From Ustilaginoidea virens (lineage: Eukaryota; Ascomycota; Sordariomycetes; Hypocreales; Clavicipitaceae), in NCBI RefSeq assembly GCF_000687475.1, contig NC_057318.1, forward strand, positions 5,456,001 through 5,520,000: a stretch of 64,000 nucleotides of DNA, given 5' to 3'. The stretch's first letter is position 1; every line of letters starts with the position of its first letter. Positions 10,601 through 22,689 of the stretch are shown here, one piece after another. Made by a program: the position numbers and the translations under genes. The notes below the pieces were generated by a model. It was not told the origin of the DNA and searched no databases. It saw only the letters and a program-made list of their open reading frames with translations.

Positions 10601-12725
10601 GACAGCCTATTCTTCCTTCTAGGACTGCAAATGTGTGCAATTTCTAGCTACCAGCTATAGTGCACAATCTAGTGGGAAAATGCTAATAGATTCTTTGCTC
10701 TACGATACTGGTTCTACAGTGCATATTATTAATAATAAAAAGCATTTCACCTACTTCTAATACTATACCGGAAACAGACCAGTCATCAGCACAGGTGGTG
10801 GCCCAATTAAGCCTAGTAGGTGGGGCACAGCGCGTTTTACCGTGCTATAGGCCACCAACCCACCTCAGTGGGGCACCTTAGAGCTGACCAACGCCCTCTT
10901 TATACCAGCTTTTGATATTAATATCTTTAGCGGCGTTAAACACTATCTGAATCGTAGCAGTATTCAGGGCCAAAGCCTAGTTAATAGCAAAAATAAGTGT
11001 ATTAGGCTTCTTAATTTTAAGAAGTATGGCTTCTTTTTATAACAAAAAGGGGTAGATTCGCCGTTTTTACACCATACCAGCCAAAATCAACCGGCTTCAC
11101 ATAATATCTCGGTCGAATTACCTACCCTAGCTAACCCAGAAGAATACGAGGAATATCCCCTACTAGAGGATTTACCTACCCTACCAGCTGACTCGGACTA
11201 TCTACTAGCTAATTCGCAAGCTACCCCACCAGCTAGTCCTGGTTTTTCGGTGGTACCAACAGAGGCTGCTATTCCCAATACAGCCCAACCACCATAGAGG
11301 GCCCCGGTCACCCTCGACCCAGCCCCAGCAGCTGATACTGAGTATTAAAAGCTGCTATTACTAGCCGGACTTTGGCATATCCGGCTTAGGCATATCGGAA
11401 TCCAACTTTTAAAGAAAACCTGTGCATCAACCATAGGGTTACCTGATCTTAGTAAGGTAAAGGATTCTGATTTTAACTGCATTACCTATAAAAGGGCAAA
11501 GTCAGTTCGGCGTTTTACATCAGGGGCTATACCAGACCCGATGCACTATTTGGATATTATAGAGGGTGATATTTTCCAAATTAATCCTCTTCTATATAAT
11601 AAACGCCCTATCTGCTTTATCTTAGTTGACCGGAAATCACGCTTCTATTAGGTATATTTACTACCTAATAAGGAGGGACCCACGGTATTCCCAGTATTAT
11701 AGGGGTTTTTCCAAGGTCTTAAGAATCGCTACGGCAAATCAGCTATTGAATTCCACTATAATAGTGGCAAGGAAATTAACGACGTTATTACAGCCTGGCT
11801 AGCTCTTAAGGGCATAGATTTTTTAACCTCTTCCCCTTATATTCACGAGCAAAATAGGTTAGCAGAACGCTCTATATAGGTTATTATTGACCGACTTAGA
11901 GCTACTATGCTTTAGTCTCGGTTACCTTCTTACCTTTAGTCTATAGTGATTCTTAGTATTACTACCTTAGTAAATCTAATAGCAGTTATAAACCGTTCCT
12001 CGTCACCTTTCGAGGAATTAAAGAAGGACTTTCCGGAAATTACACACTACTACCTACCCGACCTTACTAGCTTTAGGGCTATTGGTGCGGCTATAGAGGT
12101 GCTAATCCCTCTAGAAAAACGGGTCATTAGCCACAAGCTGGCCCCCCGGACCGAGTCAGGTAGGTTACTAGCTACACTAGGTAATGGCACCTACCTCGTC
12201 TATATCCCATATCGCCGGGTCGTCACTAAGACCTCTTTTATTACTTTTACCTACCAAAATGAAGGTATAGGCCCTATTTCAAGTGGCCTAGAGGGCAAAT
12301 TCGACTTCCTACCGTCTTCCATTTTAGAGAGGGTAAACAACGACTAAATTGCCTTGGAAGAGCCTATCTGGAAGTCGCCTCGCCTAAATATGCCTATTTC
12401 GTCTAAGACCGACGGTATAGGCCTAATCGAAGGCATAGGCCTACCACAGGCCACGGATCCAATACAGCCCACGGGCCCACTATAAATGGGCCTAATACAG
12501 CACACGGATCCACCACAACCAGCAGGCCTACCACGACCAATAGGCCTGCCACAACCAGTGGGCCTACCAATTGGCCCGCCACAGCACTCTATAACATTTC
12601 CCAGCAATTCGCCGTCTTTCGATTCTAAATCGCTTCAGCCTAACTCAGCTTTTCAGCTTAAGCAAGACGGTCCGCTTTTACCGGCTAAGGAAAATGCGCC
12701 TTTTTCCCATACAAAAAGGCTGTAA
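10601..12725 (+). pseudogene. Element B protease and integrase
   Basis: The aspartic protease site LLYDTGSTVHIINN lies near 10698-10740. GAG-pre-integrase (GLWHIRLGHIGIQLLKKT) follows near 11370-11420, then an integrase core to about 11950 with SRFY and LAERSI segments. The second catalytic position appears as FHYNSG rather than FHYDSG. The open stretch 11946-12347 holds the post-integrase domain, and a Pro-rich run (PPQPAGLPRPIGLPQPVGLP) follows at 12500-12590. Multiple TAG/TAA codons interrupt the frame. Confidence 0.8.
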
Positions 12726-13179
12726 ATGCTAGGAAATACAGAAAGCTCTCGTCACTAGGAATCTCAACTATAGAGATTTTCCGAATCTGTTATAAAAGTG
12801 GGTATGACCTATACAAGTGAAAATTCTGACTTGCCCCACATAACAAATTTTCAATAGTCCGAATCTTAAAGCCCTATACATATTGATTTTCTGCGACTTT
12901 CCGACACAACAGATTCTGCCTTTTCGCCCGGCTTCCTAGTAAATGCAGCATTTCGCTATAGTAAAACGCTGCCTACACTAGAATATCTAAAATTCGAGAG
13001 TCTAGATATCGCCTCAAATGAGAGACCGTAGGAGAGAATGTTTCGAGTACTAGAAAATAGGCCTATTACGGCCACTAGGGGTAGAAGAAGAACGCATATA
13101 CGGATACGAAATGTATAAGGTATCCTAAATTACGGATACTATAGGTCACTTTCTGGCCCATAAGCGGACCAATGGGGTT

Positions 13180-13285
13180 TTTTCCTACCCATATAACCGG
13201 AAAATAACGGCATTTTTCCACCCACCTAGCCGGAAAATAATGGCATTTTCGGGTTCCCACCCACCCAGCCGAAAAACGACCAGAT
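13180..13285 (+). repeat. Tandem repeat in element B linker
   Basis: A unit of roughly 30 bp coding for PENNGIF and PPT-type residues is repeated two to three times just upstream of RT. It is at the place where A has an unrelated 12-bp repeat. Confidence 0.55.
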
Positions 13286-13379
13286 TTTCGGATACCTAGG
13301 CAGCCCCCCAGAGGCTCCCACACAGGATTTCCCCCCTTCCTATGCTTTTTACCAGCAAATGTACGATATTTGCTGTGCA

Positions 13380-15066
13380 GTAAAGATTAAGGCTGCAAAA
13401 CGGGCCCTAGAAGGTGTGCCTAATAGCTGGAAGGAAGTCTTATACAGCCCACATAAGGATAGCTAGGTTAAGGCCTTATTTTCGGAATTCGAGCAATTAA
13501 TCGACTTAAATGTCTTCTAATTTATACTAAAGGCTAGTATTCCTACTAGTAGGAAGATATTGCGTAACCGGCCTGTTTTTCGTATAAAGAAAGATGCGAA
13601 TAATAACCCGGTTAAATATAAGGCACGATTAGTTATTAAAGGCTTTATGCAGGTATCTGGGCAAGACTTTACGGAAACCTATGCCTCTACTTCGATCCTA
13701 CCAATATGGAGGATTATCCTTGCTCTTGCTGCTGCAAATAATTGGGAAATAGAGCAGATCGATTTTATTAGTGCCTTTTTAAATAGTAAACTATTAGAGA
13801 CGATTTATATAGAGATTCCAGCTGGTTTTCTAGAATTTGCAGAAAGCCTACTCTTACCTAATCCAGCCTTATAGTCTGACCTGCAGCGTTAACGACTTCT
13901 AGCCTTGCTTACTAAGGTTGGATATAACCCCTCTGCATTATAGGTCATACTATTGAAGAAAGCCTTGTATAGGCTTAAATAAGGCCCTCGCGAGTGGCAG
14001 TTACGGTTAAAAGACCTTCTAGTGCAAGAAGGCTTTAAGCCGTTACTTTCTGATGCTGCCGTTTTCTATAATAAAGGAATGCATACCTTTATTATGACCT
14101 ATATGGATGACTGCTTGATTGTTGGTCCGGACCTTAGCTATATTGACCAGCTTAAGGCTAAGTTCTATAAGGTATATACTATAGAAGACCGAGGACCTGC
14201 CTCCTTCTTTCTAGGAGTGCAGATTATTAGGGATAGAGAAAAGGGCCTATTATGGCTGCACCAATCGCAATTTATTGCGGAAGTCCTTGAGAAGTTTAAC
14301 CTAAAGGATATACGACTGCATCTAATCCCACTATAGCCCGGTATACTTGCTGAGTCTGAGGCTGGTAATATGCCGCTGGATGCTAGTAATCAACACTTAT
14401 TCCAGCAGCTAGTAGGAACAGCGATATAGTTGATGATGATGTTAAGACCTGACCTTGCCTTTCCAACGCAATACCTATCACGATATATACAACAGGCTTC
14501 TACTATACAGCTTAATGCTGCTAAGGGCACTTTCCGCTACTTAGCTGGTACGGCAAATATAGCCATTTGTTACCGAGCCGCTAAAGCTACCGTAGTATTA
14601 GCTGCATTTTCTGACAGCGATTTTGCTGGATGCCGGCTGACTTCGAAGTCTACTGGTGGTTATCTTACTACCTTGAATGGTGGGCCTATTAGCTGGAGGT
14701 CAAAACGGTCTTCGACTGTGGTTTTATTAACGCTTAAAGCCGAGTCTAATGCAATGCTTAAGGCGCTTCGCGAAGTGGAATGGATATCTAATTTATTTAA
14801 AGAAATCCAGGTCGATATTCAACGCCCGATACCACTATACTACGATAACTAAGGGTCTATTTCTAATACAAATGACCCAAATCAGCATGCCCGCACTAAG
14901 CATACCTTGCTTAAATTCCGGTATATACGTGAGAAGGCCTACGGTGGCCTGGTAAAAATATCTTATTTACCCACGATAGATATGCCTGCGGATGGACTTA
15001 CTAAACCACTTCCAAGCCCGAAATTCCCTATATTTCGGCAATTATTAGGGCTGCAATCCCTATAAT
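13380..15066 (+). pseudogene. Element B reverse transcriptase and RNase H
   Basis: RT starts near 13390 (KIKAAKRALEGVPNSW). It includes KYKARLVIKGFMQVSGQDF and DFISAFLNSKLLETIY; the catalytic box reads YMDD near 14100. RNase H (SDSDFAGCRLTSKSTGG) follows near 14610 and the C-terminal DGLTKPLPSPKF segment near 14990. Stops include 13872-13874, LK-stop-GPRE near 13980, 14334-14336, the W-to-stop at 14427-14429 and DN-stop-GS near 14850. Confidence 0.85.
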
Positions 15067-15142
15067 TTTTTTTCTTCTTTTTTACGGGACTTCTTTCTTT
15101 TATTCTAACGCTAGGATTAGCCATGTTGCTAATCAGAGGGGG

Positions 15143-15847
15143 TGTTGAAATTAGCGCCTTTTTAGCTGTATTTTGGTACTGGTCTCGCTACCGTACGACG
15201 TCTTTACGTTGAGATATCGCGGTGGCTATACCAGGCGCTATGGTGGGGCACAGCGCCCCACAACGCCGATTACAGTGGGCCGCAGCGCCGGTCACGGCAC
15301 CGGCACAGCGCCCCACAACCGGCCACAGCGGCCGGTCACAGTGGGCCACAGGGCCCACAACAGGCGGCGCATTTCTACGGGATTACCAAATGGGCAAAAC
15401 CTTGCTAATACCAGCACTTTCGGCCTTCTACATACAGTCACCCGCTACACCGCGCCTTTACGGCACACCGGTATAAGGCTTCCGGCCCGTACGGCAGGCT
15501 GTTATAGGGCATCCGGCACACCGCTATAAGCCACTGGGCTTGGTTGGGTATGCACTGGGTAGGATATTGGGCAGACCGACTTTTCGTCGGGTTTTTCGCT
15601 ATTTTTGCGGTTTTTCATTATTTTCAACCACTTTTTCAAGATGGTAGAAATATGCCCAAAATTCCCTCTTTCTAGCTAGAATAGTCACCAACAATTAGAA
15701 TCAGATTTCCCTGACATTTTTGCTCTGGTCAACCTTGTGTATGCATTTTTATCTTTAACCAGCTTGTTTTATTCTGCAACGCCTTGTACGCCACTGTCGG
15801 TACTTAGTATACTTTCCAACAGTGTTCTGAGTCACCATTTTGCAACA
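15143..15847 (+). repeat. 3' LTR of element B
   Basis: This 705-bp LTR directly follows the polypurine tract AGAGGGGG (15135-15142). The right ACCTT duplication starts at 15848. Confidence 0.95.
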
Positions 15848-18800
15848 ACCTTAGAAGATATAATATAGAGGAATAGTTTAACGAAATCTCTATGTTATAT
15901 AAGCGATTAGTGCGAATAGACTCGATCTTTATTAATAAGAATATACCTATTAAATGGTTAGTAGAAGCTCTTTATTAAAAGTATCCTACCTTTAAGGATA
16001 AAATCCTCAATCGAATAGTAAAGGTATAGGAATAGAATAAATATCTCGATTTTCTAATGACTATTAAAAATATATAGTAGAAATAGGAGCTAGAAGAGAA
16101 GGGGAAGGTTAGTAGTGGTTATATAGTATTTATAACTAATGATATTAAACCTTTATTATAAGCTGCTTCTAGTAATGCTTTAGCTTTATCTTCGGTAGAG
16201 AAAAAGACTTATAAATACTATGGTAAGCCCTATATGGTAAAGGGGCCTTATTATAAGAATTATTAAATATTAACTCTATCGATGGCTTTAAACTACTTAA
16301 AAGATAGGATTAGTAAGAAAAGCTAGGAAGCTGTATATAAAAAGATAAAAAAAGAATCTAAAGAGGTATAAGATATATTTAAGGCCTTCTAAGATAAATA
16401 TAAGGGTAAAGGTAAAGGCAAAAGTAATAATAATAATAATAAGGAAGAAGATAGATTAATAGAGAAAGAAAAGGAAGATAAGGTATTTATAATATTTATC
16501 TTTTCTATAAGAACTTACCTAAATGATTTAGGTCTTTTAAAGTCTTATATTATACTCAATAGCGGCGCTTTAATGTATATCTTTAACGATATAAAGTAGT
16601 TTATTAATATTGAGTATAATATCGATGAGCACTTCGTTTGTAATACTTATAATAGTATTTTAAAAGTCCTTAGTATTAGCTCTATTCGAATTGTTTATAG
16701 GATGGAAGGGCTATTACTTTTATTAATATTCTATATAATCCGACGATTATAGTAAATCTTCTTATTATGAAAAAGATAAAAAATAAGGGATTATTTTAGA
16801 ATAACGAAGTCGATAAGATTTACCTACGGAAAAATAGTTAATAAGAAGTTATCTTTTAAGTTTTTTAGGTGGAAGAAAGGCCTTATATCCTTTACTAAAG
16901 TGGTAGAAACAATATGCCTATAGATGAATTTATTATAAGGGCTTAAAATAAAGCTTTAATTGTTGATAAAGCCTATTTGGCTTAAGGAGATAGCCGCTAG
17001 CCTAAAACTTCGATAAAAATGCTTTATACTATCTAGTATATGCGTTTTAGGCACTTAGGTTAGGATTCGATAGATTATATCTTTAAGGATGTATTGCAAA
17101 TGCCTAAGAAAAAAGAAGCTTTAAATTATAAGGTTTATAGTAGTATAAAAATCGTGAAGTAGATATTATAGTTATTTTATAAGCTTTTGATGCCTTAGGA
17201 ACCCTTTAAAGTAATCTTTTTCGATCTATTTCTATAAGCTGCTGCTTTTAATAGTGATAAATATATAGCGTTATTTACCTACCGATTTATAGGAATAAAA
17301 TATATTTTCATAATACCTAAAAAGACCGACCTATCTAAATGCTGGCTAATCTTCAAGAATTAGGTTTTACGCTTATATAATGTAGCGATCGCGATAGTTA
17401 TTTTTGATAACGAAATGGTGCTCTAGATTAATAATAGTTAGGAAGAAGTTAAGCGGAAAGGCATTATAATTTGAAATTCGAGCCTTAGTTACTAATATTA
17501 GAATAATTATGCTAAATGTTTTGGGGGGGTATTAAAGATAAAGATGGCCTTTCTTAATATATAAGCAGGTTTTCCTAAGGAGTTGTGGCCTATTATAGCT
17601 AAAGTAGCGGTATATTTGCTAAATTAAAGCCCTAGGAAGTTAGAAAGACCTTACAATAATTAGAAGTTACCTCTTTAAATGCTTTAACTTTAGCTTTATG
17701 ATAATAAGTCCGCCTAGAAATACCTACCGGTAGATATTCGTCTAAAAATTTACTACCTCCGCGCCTATAGATGTAAGGCTTTCGTGATAACTCGCGATAA
17801 GATATTATAAAAAGGTCTGAAGCTTAATTAAAGAGCTTATATCGGGTATTTAGCAAACTATATCTCGACCACTTAGTACCTAATTTGGGTGCCTTTATTA
17901 AAAAGAAGCTGCTAGTTTAATTCTAGCTATATTATATTCGATGAGACTGTTTTTTATTAAGATGAATGCTATTTACCGATTTCTAAATAATAGAAAGAGG
18001 CCCTAAATAGCCTTATTAGTAATATTAAAGAAATACCTATTATTAACGACTTTGAATTTATATTATTTGGGAATTCGATTAAAAATATTTTTGCTAATGA
18101 TCCTATTATTAAATAGGTATTAGAGGTATAAAATAAAGCTACTAATAATACCCCTTAACTAATGGAAATTGATTTTAAGGTTATAGATTACCCCGAAGAA
18201 GCTATCGCTTAAGTAATATTACTATCCCTGCTATTTTTGCTTAAGCCTAATAATAAACTCGAGCCGATTACTCCTTTTAATAATATATTCTTTATAAAGC
18301 TCGAAGGAAATACTTATAATATATTTATAGCTTCTATCGCGAAGCCTTTAGCTATAATAGAGGCACTATATATTATAAATATACCTAAAGAGCCGGTAAT
18401 ATAGAGGGAGCTTAGAAAGCACCCTAAGCATAAGGAATTTATTGCTGCCGCGAAAGAAGAATATTCGAAGGTTACGAATAGGAAGATTAAGTATATTATT
18501 TAACGAAATGATTTATCTATCGACCCTTAGATTAAGCTATTAGACCTAAAGTAGGTGTTTACCTATAAATGGGACTAAGATAGGTATCTTACCGGTTATA
18601 AGGCATGATTATACGTTTGTAGTAATTAATAATCCTATAATTTTCGTAATACCTAGGCAATAGCGCTTGCGGTATGTATATTTCGGCTTCTTATAGCGTT
18701 AATATGCTTCTTTAACCTGGAAACGCACTAATATGACTTCATTATAGCCTTTCTTAATATACTACTTAATGAGACTATCTATTATAAATAACCCGATAGA

Positions 18801-19709
18801 TTTTATAATAGTTTCATATTTATTAGGTTATTGCGTGCCCTATATGGGCTTCGAAGGTCTCTACTATTATAATTCAAAGAGTTATTACGATTCCTATTGC
18901 AATAAGGCTTTAAATAGGTTTATAAAGACCCCTATGTCTTTATTAATAGCTTCCTTATTATATTCTTCTATATTAATAACCTAGTTGTGCTTTATTATAA
19001 GTTACGGATAGAGGCATTCGAATCGTTCTATACGGTATTAATAGCGGCATTTAAAATTAAAGATCTCGGCGAGCTATAGTGGTTCCTAGCAATTGAGGTT
19101 ATTTGCAACCGTATGGCCGGAAAGTTATAGCTTATATAGAGGGCTTACTTCGATAAGCTAGCGATAAAATATAACCTTACTATATTTAATGATGCTAAAG
19201 ACCGCCTTCTAGAGCATCTACTATACGCTATAAGACTTAAGGCATTCGATAGGATAGCTAAACTATATAATACGAAGCAATACCAATTAATAGTAGGCTT
19301 GTTAGTATATCCGATTATAATTATAAGGCCTAAATTAGGCTATATTGGATCGCAGCTATTAAGATTCTTTTAAAATCCAGGTCTAGACTATTTACGAGCC
19401 GTAAGGAAGGCACTTAATTATAGCTACGCATAGAAGAATACCGCAATAGAGTTCTAGGCTAATATAGTAGAAATAGAGGCATTTTCTAATGCTTCCTATA
19501 CCGACGATATTATAATGCGATAAAGTAGTTAGGGCTATATAATTAAGCTCTTTAGCGGCCCGATTGTATATAAATCGGGTCAATAGAATACTATTATAAT
19601 ATCATCAATAGAGGCAGAGCTTTTTGCGATATCTTATACGGCAAAAGAGGTTATCGCCTTTAAGAGATTATATAAGGAAGTTAGGCTCTAATTGTATGCC
19701 GATATCCCT
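15848..19709 (+). mobile_element. Element D main segment: ancient, heavily RIP-decayed Ty1/copia
   Basis: This AT-rich sequence has remnants in copia order. A zinc-knuckle-like segment lies near 16207-16257 with Tyr where Cys is expected, and a protease-like SGALMYIFNDI near 16560-16596. An integrase-like FFDLFL and KYIALFTYRFIGIKYIFIIP follow near 17215-17320, with FDNEMV near 17403. RT begins near 18400 (RELRKHPKHKEFIAAAKEEY; VFTYKWD near 18550). RNase H runs to 19709 (SSIEAELFAISYTAKEV), where element C interrupts it, and it resumes after 27149. Dozens of stops make it a fossil. Confidence 0.8.
16207..16257 (+). pseudogene. Zinc-knuckle remnant of element D gag
   Basis: The segment reads TYKYYGKPYMVKGPYYK. 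The family pattern is C-x2-C-x4-H-x4-C, and the three Cys positions all read Tyr, as expected from TGY-to-TAY change. The His position reads Met, which RIP does not explain, so the assignment is tentative. Confidence 0.5.
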
Positions 19710-20436
19710 TGTTGCAAAATGGTGATTCAGAACACTGTTGGAAATGTACTGGATACCGACAGTGGCGTACAAGGCGTTGCAGAATAAAACAAAGAGCTGG
19801 TTAAAGATTTAAAGCGCATAAGAGGTTGACCAGAGCAAAGATGTCAGGGAAATCTGATTCTAATTGTTGGTGACTATTCTAGCTAGAAAGAGGGAATTTT
19901 GGGCATATTTCTACTATCTTGAAAAAGTGGTTGAAAATAATGAAAAACCGCAAAAATAGCGAAAAAACCCGACGAAAAGTCGGTCTGCCCAACCGTGCCC
20001 AGTCTGTGCCCAATATCCTACCCAGTGCATACCCAACCAAGCCCAGTGGCTTATAGCGGTGTGCCGGATGCCCTATAACAGCCTGCCGTACGGGCCGGAA
20101 GCCCTATATCGGTCTGCCGTAAATGACCGGTATAGCGGGTGACTGTATATAGAAGGCCGAAAGTGCTGGTATTAGCAAGGTTTGCCCATTTGGTAATCCC
20201 GTAGAAATGCGCCGCCTGTTGTGGGCCCTGTGGCCCGCTGTGACCGGCCGCTGTGGCCGGCTGTGGGGCGCTGTGCCGGTGCTGTGACCGGCGCTGTGGC
20301 CCACTGTAATCGGCGTTGTGGGGCACTATGCCCCACCATAGCGCCTGGTATAGCCACCGCGATATCTCAACGCAGAGACGTCGTATGGTGGCGAGACCAG
20401 TACCAAAATACAGCTAAAAAGGCGCTGATTTCAACA
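19710..20436 (-). repeat. 3' LTR of element C
   Basis: This 727-bp LTR reads TGTTGAAATCAG to TTGCAACA on the minus strand. The polypurine tract lies at 20437-20446. Confidence 0.94.
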
Positions 20437-20519
20437 CCCCCTCTGATTAGCAATATGGCTAATCCTAGCGTTAGAATAAAAGAAAGAAGTCCCGTAAAAA
20501 ATAAGAAAAAAGTTGAGCT

Positions 20520-22250
20520 ATAGGGATTGCAACCCTAATAGCTGCCGAAATATGGGGAATTTCGGGCTTGGAAGTGGTTTGGTAAGTCCATCCGCAGGTA
20601 TATCTATCGTGGGTAAATAAGATATTTTTACCAGGCCACCGTAGGCCTTCTTATATATATACCGGAATTTAAGTAAGGTATGCTTAGTGCAGGCATGCTG
20701 ATTTGGGTCATTTGCGTTAGAAATAGACCCTTAGTTATCGCAGTATAGTAGTATCGGGCGTTGAATATCGACCTGGATTTCTTTAAATAAATTAGATATC
20801 CACTCTACTTCGCGAATCGCTTTAAGTATTGCATCAGACTCGGCTTTAAGCGTTAATAAAATTATAGTCGAAGACCGTTTTAACCTCTAGCTAATAGGCC
20901 TACTATTTAAGGTAGTAAGATAACTACCAGTAGACTTCGAAGTCAGCCGGCACCCAGCAAAATCGCTATTAGAAAATGCAGCTAATACTACGGTAGCTTT
21001 AGCGGCTCGGTAATAAATGGCTGTATTAGCCGTACCAGCTAAGTAGCGAAAAGCGCCCTTAGTAGTATTAAGCTGTATAGTGGAAGCCTATTGCATATAT
21101 CGTGATAGGTATTGCGTTAGAAAGGCAAGGTCAGGTCTTGACATTATCATCAACTACATCGATATCCCTACCAGCTGCTGGAATAAGTATTGATTATTAG
21201 CATCTAGCGGCATATCGTCAGCCTTAGTAAGTATGCCGGGCTATAGCGGGATTAGATGCGGTCGTGCGTCCTTAAAGTTGAATTTCTTAAGGACTTCCGC
21301 AATAAATTGCGATTAGTGTAGCTATAATAGGCCCTTTTCTCTATCTTTAATAATCTATACTCCTAAAAAGAAGGAGGCAGGTCTTCGGTCTTCTATAGCA
21401 TAAACCTTATGGAATTTGGCCTTAAGCTGGTTAATATAGCTAAGGTCCGGACCGATAATTAAGCAGTTATCTATATAGGTCATAATAAAGGTATGCGTTC
21501 CTTTATTATAGAAGACGGCAGCATTAGAAAGTAATGGCTTAAAACCCTCTTGTACTAAAAGGTCTTTTAACCGTAACTGCTACTCGCGAGGGCCTTATTT
21601 TAGCCTATATAAGGCTTTCTTTAACAGTATAACTTATGATATAGAGGGGTTATATCTAACCTTAGTAAGTAAGGCTAGAAGTCGATGACGCTGCTGGTCA
21701 GACCATAAGGCTAGGTTAGGTGAGAGTAGGCTTTCTGCAAATTCTAGAAAACCAGCTGGAATCTCTATATAAATCGTCTCTAGTAGTTTACTATTTAGAA
21801 AGGCACTAATAAAGTCGATCTGCTCTATTTCCTAGTTATTTGCAGCAGTAAGAGCAAGGATAATCCTCTATATTGGTGGGATCGAAGTAGAGGCATAGGT
21901 CTCCGTAAAGTCTTACCTAGATATCTGCATAAAGCCTTTAACAACTAATCGTGCCTTATATTTAACCGGGTTATTATTCGTATCTTTCTTAACACGAAAA
22001 ATAGGCCGGTTACGCAATATTTTCCTATTAGTAGGAACACTAGTCTTAGGAATAAATTAGAAGATATTTAAATCGATTAATTGCTCGAATTCCGAAAATA
22101 AGGCTTTTACCCAGCTATCCTTATATGGGCTGTGTAAGACTTCCTTCTAGCTATTAGGCACACCTTCTGGGGCCCGTTTTGCAGCCTTAATTTTTGCTGT
22201 ATAGTAAATATCGTAAAAAGCATAGGAAGGGGGGAAATCCTATGTAGGAG
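20520..22250 (-). pseudogene. Element C reverse transcriptase and RNase H
   Basis: On the minus strand the frame parallels A and B from about 22245 (the ALEGVPNSW region) to the LLGLQSL-like end near 20520. The catalytic box near 21480-21500 reads YIDN, so Val and one Asp of YVDD are changed. Stops occur at LK-stop-GPRE (near 21600), at 21241-21243 and at DN-stop-GS (near 20735). Confidence 0.8.
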
Positions 22251-22689
22251 CCTCTGGGGGGCTGCCTAGGTATCCGAAAATCTAGTCGTTTTTCGGCTGG
22301 GTGGGTAGGAACCTGAAAATGCCGTTGTTTTCCGGCTGTATAGGTGGGAAAAAGCCCTATTGGTCCGCTTATAGGCCAGAAAGTGACCTATAGTATCCGT
22401 AATTTAGGATACCTTATACGTCTCGTATCCGTGTATGCGTTCTTCTTCTACCCTTAGTGGCCGTAATAGGCCTATTTTCTGGTACTCGAAATATTCTCTC
22501 CTACGATCTCTTATTTAATGCGATATCTGGACTCTCGAATTTTAGATATTCTAGTATAGGCAGCATTTTACTATGGCGAAATGCTGTATTTACTAGGAAG
22601 CCGGGCGAAAAGGCAGAATCTGTTGTGTCGGAAGGTCGCAGAAAATTAGTGTGTATAGGGCTTTAAGATTCGGACTATTAAAAATTTAT

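Larger units (their letters stand above)
8337..15847 (+). mobile_element. Element B: full-length Ty1/copia retrotransposon
   Basis: This 7511-bp insertion has 705-bp LTRs at 8337-9041 and 15143-15847, flanked by the 5-bp duplication ACCTT (8332-8336 and 15848-15852). Internal order on the plus strand is primer-binding site, gag, protease, GAG-pre-integrase, integrase, long Pro-rich linker, RT and RNase H, polypurine tract, which is the copia order. I see only two differences between the LTRs, implying recent insertion. Yet gag-pol contains many in-frame TAG/TAA codons at Gln and Trp positions. Some are shared with A and C, so B was probably mobilised after decay or recopied by recombination. 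It sits inside element D. Confidence 0.93.
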
